Below the pieces are notes generated by a model. That model searched no databases. It saw only the letters and a list, made by a program, of their open reading frames with translations, and was not told the origin of the DNA. The position numbers were made by a program, and so were the translations under genes. A DNA stretch of 64,000 nucleotides from Epiperipatus broadwayi (taxonomy: Eukaryota; Onychophora; Udeonychophora; Euonychophora; Peripatidae): the NCBI GenBank assembly GCA_028023455.1, contig JAQFVV010012418.1:5205244-5269243 (forward strand). Reading direction: 5' to 3'. Positions 56,122-64,000 of this stretch are shown here, in pieces (within the stretch, counting starts at the first letter, position 1; the number at the start of each line of letters is the position of its first letter).

Positions 56122-58487
56122 GTAATGTATTTCTGCTTAACATTATTTAAAATGCTTTTTTGTTATTGATTTTTATTCTAATTAAATTTTACTGATCTAT
56201 TGTTTTTTTCTCATTTGATAAATGGTTTTTAAGCATTGTCATTCTAATAATAATTATATTTATCTGTCTTTAATTTAATTAGTACTAATTGAGCATGTCT
56301 ATGAATAAATTAATCAAATGTTTAAATATTTTATGTATAAAAATACAATATTCATTAATTATTATTTTTTTTTTATAAATCATTTAACTATTAAATATAT
56401 TTTGTTATTGAATAACCTATGTAAAAATATGATATCTGTAGCAAATAATACCTTCTCTTCAAAACTACCTTCTTACCAATTTTTTTTAATATCTTCTGAA
56501 AGTTTTTTTCTTTGTGTTTCTTTGCTTATTTGAAATCTTTTTCTTATAATTTTTTATTATTATTCAAGCTTTTTCTTTCATTTTTTTTTTTTTACAATTT
56601 TATTTTTTTTAATAAAAAAGTCTAAATCACATTCTTATTAACACATATATTTTTCTCTTTTTTTATGATTTTATCTATTTCCTTGGTTGTTTGTTTGTTT
56701 GTTTTTTAGAGTTATATCCAACTTTATCTTTCCAATTATTTTTTACTTTTTTATAATTTTTTTATTTATTTGTCATTATTTGTGTTTATAATAGATTATA
56801 GGAATACAATATGTCATAGAATGACAGGACATTGCTTTCAGCCATTAATATAACTATTTATTTTTAAGTTGAACCTATTTTTTATCAGAAGAAAATTGAA
56901 AAATATAAATATTGAAGAAGATAGAAATATATATAGAGAGAGAGAGAAACATAGTGAATTTTGATGTAAAGGAAATAAAATTAAACAAGTTTGGTTTGGG
57001 AATATAGTGACACAGGAATTACCTAGAAAAAAGTAGGTTTGATTCAGTAAGAAAAGTTTCAATGGAAAAAGAAGAATCAAAAAGGAAAAAAAAAATATTT
57101 TTTTTTATGAAAATATTAATGAAACGGTGGTAATTATACATTTCTTAAATTAAGATCAGATAATAATGTCCTAAATCATTAAATCCATCTAACTCAGTTA
57201 CAAAATATTGTAATTTTTAACAAAATGACAATATTTATTTAAAGCTGTAAATAGCTTTTGATTTTTAATAATTTAAGATGCCAAGTAATAATTGTGATTA
57301 GTGTACATCCTCTTGTCCAGACCATGATCTGGATTTAATGAACTTATTTCAGATTTTAAGTAGATTTAGAATTCTTTTTTAGATAAACCATTTTCTAGTT
57401 ATCACAAGTAGCCATATAATTATCTGTTAGTGGGTATATTAACTATTCTTATACTGAGGTAAATAAAGCAAAGAAGAAAAACTGCTTAAACCATCATTAT
57501 GTAATAACTGTCGGGTCTGGTAAGTAGTAACTTCTTCACCATTTCTTTTTAGGTTTTTGTCTCTGTAGTTGCCTATTTATTCATCTTTTGTAAGATATAA
57601 ATATTGTAAATGTGTTTTTGCAATTCCAGAATTTAGATTTTGCTGTTATCGTGGATTCAGAATTGTGATTTTAAATAGAAGATATGGGTTGTCAGATTTA
57701 TCTAATTTAAATTTATCAAATAAATTTCATTATGGTTCAATGTTATTTTTTTTACATTGGTAGTTAGTTGACGTGTAGATGGAAACTTTTTCCCTCAAAC
57801 TATAATTTTTTCAGATAAATTTTTAACTGTGATTAAAAATTAAATATTAATAAGAATTTCAGTCAATGAATGATTTTTTTGTAAGTTTCATATTTATTTA
57901 AAAAAGAAATTTATTACTATTTTGGGAATTAATGTTTTTCATATTGAAATTTGCCTCTCAATATCATTATCATTAAATTAGAACAATAAAAATAGTAATG
58001 TACTTATTTTTACAATCTGTGCAGAAAGAGAAATATCAAGTTTAGAAATTATATTTGATGAGAAACAGGATATAAATACAAACACACACAATGCAAACCT
58101 AAATTTTTTATGTGTATTTAAATGCAGAAATATAAGCCGTGAAAAAATGGATATTAGCAATTATAACTTTTGCATTTTAGAAGCATACTTTATAGAAAAT
58201 TGTCTTAATATAAATTATCTTTATTACAACAAATTAACAACCAAATAAACAATGAATAAATTTAAATGAAAACTTCTATGATTTGGTCAAAATATGAAAA
58301 AAAATCAAAAATCACATTTTAAACAATTGTTGAGAAATATTTAACTTTAAATAACCTTTTTTTTTTTCCGTGAAAAATTCTATGCGCAAACTAAATGCTG
58401 CCAAAATGGATTAATGGAAGTACTTATGTAAATTATAAAACAATAAATATTATAATAAGAAACAATGTAATATAATGCTTTGCATAG

Positions 58488-58605
58488 ATTGGTTTAGTAA
58501 TAGAGTGAAAGTCTTTGGAACTCAAGGTCTAGAAATCATGATCAACTATCACTTCGGGTTTTCAAACTTCTTAAGATCTTTCAAGCAATAAACCATTCTA
58601 TTATT
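58488..58605 (+). mobile_element. Putative tRNA-derived SINE family S, copy 3
   Basis: TTGGTTTAGTAATAGAGTGA, GTCTTTGGAACTCAAGGTCT, TTCAAACTTCTTAAG and CAAGCAATAAACCATTC match the copies at 19.4 and 51.05 kb. GGTTTAGTAATAGAGTG is the best A-box-like head of the three. There is no clear poly(A) tail; the 3' end is the shared AATAAACCATTC-type string. Confidence 0.6.
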
Positions 58606-58710
58606 TATTCCATTATTTTACTACAAGTGTATCTAATAAATCTTGCTTTTTCAACATTATATAAATAAATCATTGAATATCTGTTTGGATTATTAGATTT
58701 AACATTAATA

Positions 58711-59456
58711 TTGGGCCATTTCCAACATATACTTGAATTCTCACATGATTTTAGAAAAATTCAAACTTTAGTTATAGTTTATTAAATACATTCAATTGCT
58801 TGTTAATAAAACACAAGTTAATATGTTAGTACCAACAATTAAATATATAAATATAAATAAAGTTAAACCACTAAACATCACATGATCACTATCTCATACT
58901 GGCACATAATTGTTATTAAACAATTCAAAACAAAGCAAAACTCTCCATACAGTAGTGCCATCTTGTGCCAACAAGAGCAATCAATGGATGGCAGAAGACT
59001 TGTGCATAAAATCCTATCTAGTGTTGAAGAGCCAAAGTCACCAAAATGTAAGGGTGCTAAATTGAGTTCAGACCCATATGACTATATAAGCTATTGAGCT
59101 TGGATTGAAAATATTGTGTTTTCAATTTCATTCTCATAGTTTTGTAGTTAAATAGAGTTAAAAGGTGGCTGCTAGAGGGTTGCATTAGATCCTAAGATCT
59201 AGGTGCAGTGCTCTCAGATCCAAGGCTCCTCACTGACGAAGGCCACAAGCCAGAAATTAGTCTGGGGATATTGGATGAGTAGGCACTAGATAAAGATTTT
59301 ATGCACGAGCCTTCTGGCATCCATTGATTGCTCTTGTTGGCACAAGATGGCACTACTGTATGGAGAGTTTTGCTTTGTTTTGAATTGTTTTATAAATAAA
59401 GTTTGAATTTTTTCAAGAACATTTGACAATTTAATTAGATGATGGAAATAGTCCAC
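58711..59456. mobile_element. CTGAAGA-family foldback fragments split by a foldback family A insertion
   Basis: The outer left piece (58711-58830) contains GGGCCATTTCCAACATATAC, AGAAAAATTCAAACTTTAG and ATTCAATTGCTTGTTAATAA, matching the left arm of the 21.9 kb element. The outer right piece (59396-59456) has AAAGTTTGAATTTTTTC and GATGATGGAAATAGTCCA, the complementary end. The intact foldback A copy lies between them, so it inserted later. The ribozyme-like core itself is missing here. Confidence 0.55.
58875..59395. mobile_element. Foldback family A, fullest copy, ~110 bp near-perfect arms
   Basis: The left arm (58914-59023) and right arm (59284-59395) are reverse complements with very few mismatches; for example CAAAACTCTCCATACAGTAG and GCAATCAATGGATGGCAGAA. 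A further 40 bp on the left (CATCACATGATCACTATCTC...) is the family's left terminus, also seen at 14.07 and 33.64 kb. The body (59024-59283) includes AAGGTGGCTGCTAGAGGGTT and CTCCTCACTGACGAAGGCC, shared with the 13.6 kb copy. No transposase is encoded. Long inverted arms with 9-11 bp duplications would suit a non-autonomous Mutator-like element. Confidence 0.75.
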
Positions 59457-60539
59457 TAACTACAAGTAAAATATCAGTATCACAATTGTTCAGTCAATTA
59501 AGTTTGTTAATGATATTCAAATATCAATTTATTTGTATTACTTGGAAATATTTTAGAAAGGATATTTTGATGTCAATTATAATTTTTTATTTATTTGCAT
59601 GAAATTTAAGTTTTTTTTACAAGTGATATGTTTTAACATTGCTTTATACTAATCTGATTTTTAGAATGTAATAGATTGCAAATGTCTGTTCATTACAAAA
59701 AAAAAAAAATTATGTCAAATTAATATAAGAATTATTTTTAAAATATTAATAAGAATATTAAAAATAAATCTCTTAATAATTCTGAAATAAAGTATGAGAA
59801 AAATATATTTATATGTTTATATTTCAAATATAAACATGAATACTGTTATTTATTTGCTTAAGTTTAAAAAAAATAACTAATTAAAATAAAATCAGAAATA
59901 ATTTTAACAAAAGGAAATAAAAAACTCATTAATGAAAATACAACTTGCAGTTAGATATTGGTGCGTTAAGGTTTGTGATTGATTTAAATATTGGCAGGGG
60001 GGGGGGATTAAATGCAAATATTGACATAGCACTAAGACCTCATACAGAGCAAACTAATATCACTAAAAGAACATATATATATAAAACAATACAGAAGTAA
60101 ATCAGTATTAAGTTTTATATCATTTGAAAACTAAACTGCCATCAAAAATGATAACTATGAATATGGTTAAAATTAAATAACATATTGTAACTTGGTAGAA
60201 TGAAATCATCAAAACAGCTATTCAGCTATCTTCTGTAATGGAAAGGGAGTGTGTTGCAAGTTGAAGTAGCAAATGTGGATCACAAAAAAATGATATAGAA
60301 GTTTTATTCTAATTATAAAATTCAAAGAAAATTAAAATTATGCTATAGTTAATAGTGCTAGCATTAATAGACTCGTCAAAGAAAATCTGAAAATAATGGT
60401 ATAAATTGTCCATAATTCAAATAATTATATAATAAATTGAAGCAGTGAAAGAAGAAATTGCTAATGTTTGCCTGAAGGTTTCTAATGTTGGCATTGTAGT
60501 AATAATAATATATTGAATGTCTTAAGAAAAATTATAAAC

Positions 60540-60905
60540 TTTATTTAAATTGTCTAATTACATTCAACTGTTGATAGTAGCACTTAGGTTAGTATATAAC
60601 AGGGTTTCGAGTGGTATTATTCCTCTCTTCTTCAAATGTTGCTAGCATGACCAGTGACAGTAATAGCTATTCTTAAATATTGAATTTTAAAATAAAGCCC
60701 TAACCGAGTTATTTGATCACTGACAGTATTAATATGGGAATAGAACTTGAACTTTATATTTTTTGAATATTGAATTTTAAGGTCACTGGTCAGGCCAACA
60801 ACAACTGTAGAAGAGAGGAAAATAATACCACTTGAAACATTGCGCTTTATACTAATCTCCATGCTTTTACTAACAGATGAATGTAATTTAAAAGTTTAAA
60901 TAATT
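60540..60905. mobile_element. Foldback element with paired (CT)GAAGA...GAAA motifs, third copy
   Basis: The left arm, read on the minus strand (60603-60636), gives GAAGAAGAGAGG-aataata-CCACTC-GAAAC. The right arm, on the plus strand (60803-60841), gives TAGAAGAGAGG-aaaataata-CCACTT-GAAAC. The arms continue outwards through TTAGTATA-AAC...TACATTCAACTGTTGATAGT and its complement. The interior (GGGAATAGAACTTGAAC) is a decayed form of the B-box-bearing centre of the 22 kb copy. Confidence 0.7.
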
Positions 60906-61249
60906 CAATATATAATTACTAAGAAATTGCTACTTTGGAAGTTAATTGAACCGCAACAGAAAAAAGATTACAATGAAATAAAAATTGAAATATAACATTG
61001 TGTGGATATACTTAGAAAAATAATATGGGCATAATGAAATATTTTCCTAAGATGTGAAACACTTATCAAAACTAACATGTGGACACAAAATACTTGATCC
61101 AAAATGCAGATAAAAATAAAAGTAGAAATTATTTTGAAAGGGCATTTATAATAATGAAATTGAAATTATTTAGAAGAGAAATGATGTGATTTAAATAAGA
61201 ATAAAAAAAAAAATGTATTTTATTTAATGATATATAACTTAAGGCTTTC

Positions 61250-63665
61250 ATTATCATTTTCAACTATTAACTACCTATTACAGGATAAGAGTCTTCAAGT
61301 TTAATCCAGTTTCTTTTATCCAAATTACGTGGTCTCTCTCTTAGTCTTTTACAAACTTTGAATCTTGTTTAAGACTTTAATTGTCCATCTATTATCATCT
61401 AGCAATATATCCAAACCTGATCCATTTCAATTTCTTAATTTTTTCAATGATGTTAGTGATATCTGTTCTATCAGTCATATGTTTTATTTTCAATTTATTG
61501 TTATTCCTACCATATTTCATTGAGTGATCTGAAATTTCTGAATTGCTCTTCTGCTGAGATCTAAAGCTTGGATACATAAATAAGTATTGGTAAAACACAT
61601 TTATTAAAAACCTTTTCAACACATAGGTATATTTCCTTTTAATATTAAATTATTTCTAGTAAAAGCATTCCATCCAAGATTAATTCTATGATTAATTTTA
61701 ATCATTATATTTTCATCTCTATTAATAATCTGATCAAAGTATTTGTACTTATTAACTGCTTTTAATTCATGTTTATCAATCTTTTTTTTTTAAAAAAAAA
61801 AATCTGTTGAACATTACTTTAATCTTTTTAATATTTATCTTTAGTCCTACTTACACTTGATAACTCTTGCAACATTTGCTGAAAGTGATGCATTATTTGC
61901 AAAATCTAGATGGCTTAAATAATCCCCATTTTCTTTTATTCTCTTAGCTTTACCCATTTTAATCCACATAATACTTATTGTAAAACTGCTGTAAAAAGTT
62001 TTGGAAATATGGAGTCATCCTGTCACACACTCTTCTCAATGTTAATCTTCTTAATATCACTATGTAATGTAATCATTTTGATTAAATATTTTTTAGAATA
62101 TGACAAAATCTGAGCATCTTGATAATCCAATGCTTTAATTACCATAGAATCAAGTTTCATAATCTACAAATCCAAAGTTCACTGTAATCAAACTGTAATT
62201 ATCTTGGTTAAGAGTTTGTATAGATGTGATGGAAGACTGATAGGTTTGTAATTTCTAAAATCTTCTTTATCACTTTCTTAAATGTAAATATTACTATTGC
62301 ATTCTTCTAATCATCTGGTGCAGTTTTATCATTTAGACATTTGTATATAAATTTGCCAACAATTTTTTTATTTCTTTATTTGCTTCTTTTAAGATATTAG
62401 TTATAATTCTATCATTTCCTGGAGCTTTTTCTATCTTTATAGATTTATTTGCATGTTTCATTGATGTCATCTCTCTTTTTATTAATAGTTCCATCATTTC
62501 TTTTTATTGTAGAAATAATTTTCTATTCATTACCAAGATTATAACTTTCCTTGCTAATTCACAATTATATTTTCTTATATCATTTTTGTATCATTTTATA
62601 AAATCTAGATATTCAATTCTTTTTAATGGATCATCTTTAAAAATGTTTACATTCCTTCTTTTCTTTATACATTGTTTTGTTTCCATAGAAAACTTACTGG
62701 CAAATTACAATTTTTTTTTTTAGCAGCTATGTGTCAGTTATCTTCTTTTTTTTTATTGATTTCATTTAAGTCTGAACCATTTTTAAAATCTGTTAAAATT
62801 TTAAAACAATTTGCACGTGCTTCTGAAGGTTAGGAACATCTAATGGTAAAACTGTTTTTCATAATAATTTTCATCTTTCCGGTTTTGCATTAATGCATAT
62901 TACATCTCATTAATCAATGATTACTTCCTCGGTTGAATCAATCACTTCATGTGTTGAATCTATTAAAAACATTATAGTCTTGAAATACATATTTTCTATT
63001 AGTCAAAATATAATCCAATTCCATTTTATTTTCACTTAGAAGTTTTCATGTCTATGTCTGTTTAACATATTTCTCAGAATTCGTAATATCCATTTTTTTT
63101 TTCTCAGTAAATTCCATAAGTCTGTGTCCTCCTTCATTTCTATGACCAGAAATTAATTTAACCACAGCATGATTAATCATTTTCTAATTTTAGCATTAAA
63201 GTTTACCATAACAATTATAAAATATTTCTTGGTTTTATCAAAAGTATACATCCATATAAAATTCCCCTACTTTTTCATCATAATGAAACCTTAATTATCT
63301 GCACTTAGTATTTTCCATTAATTTCAATGACTAATCTTGTCACTGTCTGATATATTATCATTCTCCATAATGTTGTTCTTCCATTTTTTATTTATAAGAA
63401 TTCCACTCAACTTTTGTTTCCAATATGACCTTTTTTAAATTAACTGTCTCTTCACCTTTTCTTTTAACTTCACAATGTCTCATTTAATATTAGACTGTTG
63501 TTCTAATCTATGCAATCTTTTTTTTACTTAAAAAGTGTTCACAGTTTTAAGTATCATTGAATGGCATCCTGATCCACATTCAGGGGATCCTTCGCACTCT
63601 CTATTTTTGACTTCCAGTCACTGCCTTGACTATTGACTATAGCCTCCTGGAAATAATAACTATAA
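61250..63665 (-). pseudogene. RTE-like LINE, long antisense copy, decayed
   Basis: Read on the minus strand from 63665 downwards, the element starts SDWKSKIESAKDPLNVDQDA, a region shared with the copy at 27.5 kb. Around 63190-63230 it gives IVMVNFNAKI, a decayed [10 protein letters not shown] endonuclease motif. 63090-63170 gives GHRNEGGHRLMEFTEKK, close to RTE/BovB. 62420-62460 gives KIEKAPGNDRI, and 62230-62275 gives DKEDFRNYKPISLPSHLYKL, the start of the polymerase (normally NYRPISLLS). 61395-61622 is an open piece of the C-terminal region (LKWIRFGYIAR, normally WxGHxAR). Frameshifts and stops are frequent. Confidence 0.75.
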
Positions 63666-64000
63666 TTTAGTTTTGTCTGTCATGATTTAAATATCTTTAT
63701 ATGTAAAAAAAATTTAAAAAAGTTGATTTATACACATTTGTCCTACCTTCAAGAAATTATTTCAGTGAAGAACTATCAAGCACTGAGAAGAAAGACTATT
63801 TTATTTCTTAGTCTTAAACTTCTAGGTAAAAAATCAATAAATTGACCATGGTGGCTGATGTGTGTTGGCAAGCAATCTATCTCTTTGTTTATTATATGAA
63901 TAATCATATAGTAATAATAGATTGCAATGACAGTGTATGGAGTGGAACATTTGGAATTTATCATCCTCACTTTCTTTCAGGAATCAAATAGCCATTTCAG

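Larger units (their letters stand above)
56122..64000 (+). other. Intron downstream of exon g (runs off the window)
   Basis: Identified contents are the SINE-like copy at 58.5 kb, nested foldbacks at 58.71-59.46 kb, a foldback at 60.54-60.91 kb and an antisense RTE-like LINE at 61.25-63.67 kb. 56130-58480 is AT-rich with long T runs and no recognised element. 59460-60530 and 60910-61250 likewise. The window ends with TTTCAG at 63995-64000 and has a stronger acceptor-like TTTCTTTCAG at about 63972-63981. The latter would join to GIK and an immediate stop, so the next true exon probably lies outside. Confidence 0.55.

Noticed and set aside
57540-57600. Acceptor TTTCTTTTTAG near 57553 as the next ankyrin exon
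   Set aside because: It would give GFCLCSCLF and a stop after about a dozen codons, with no similarity to the expected YTPALACAP segment.
63972-64000. Acceptor TTTCTTTCAG near 63981 as the terminal exon
   Set aside because: Joined to exon g it gives GIK and an immediate stop. Possible as an alternative end, but unsupported by homology.
1-64000. CRISPR arrays, bacterial operons, phage or plasmid modules
   Set aside because: No regularly spaced identical repeats, no ribosome binding sites and no dense coding. The window is intron-rich eukaryotic DNA.

Overview
The window looks like nuclear DNA of an AT-rich invertebrate animal. It is eukaryotic because one gene is split into seven exons with GT..AG borders, the introns run to 15 kb, and they carry LINEs, Penelope-like elements, SINE-like copies and cut-and-paste transposons. 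There is no operon structure, ribosome binding site or dense coding. Base composition, intron length and repeat mix would suit several invertebrate lineages, including chelicerates, molluscs and cnidarians. The sequence alone does not let me choose.

The only host gene I can support lies on the + strand and spans the window. Its seven exons are 6382-6589, 12619-12706, 26002-26085, 41134-41279, 42355-42434, 52591-52673 and 56030-56121. They join in one frame (781 nt, about 260 codons) into a run of ankyrin repeats that lines up almost without gaps with the C-terminal third of ANKRD28/44/52, the ankyrin-repeat subunits of protein phosphatase 6. The N-terminal repeats lie upstream of base 1. The last repeat and C-terminal tail lie beyond base 64000, and the window stops on an AG that could itself be a splice acceptor.

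Everything else is intron. 1-6381: remnants of a LINE, a foldback element and unassigned sequence. 6590-12618: a 1.2 kb element with inverted ends. 12707-26001: copies of a foldback family (13.6-14.2 kb), two large palindromic elements (17.0-17.5 and 24.7-25.4 kb) with long flanking direct repeats, a pogo-like MITE and a foldback element with ribozyme-like motifs. 26086-41133: a graveyard of RTE-like LINE fragments, one long decayed LINE with zinc-knuckle ORF1, endonuclease and reverse transcriptase (34-38.5 kb), and a clean hAT MITE. 42435-52590: a decayed inverted pair of Penelope-like copies, a much younger Penelope-like element (46.5-49.6 kb) with reverse transcriptase and GIY-YIG endonuclease, and a 100 bp tRNA-derived retrocopy. 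52674-56029: a pogo-like 1.2 kb element. 56122-64000: nested foldbacks and a long antisense RTE-like LINE.

The most interesting material is a set of short, multi-copy, inverted-repeat elements. One family repeatedly carries CTGAAGA and GAAA boxes around a short stem, as hammerhead ribozymes do. Another is palindromic, with 11-15 bp target duplications and a fixed right end, as in retroposition. Both look related to, or mobilised by, Penelope-type machinery, but that link is inference.
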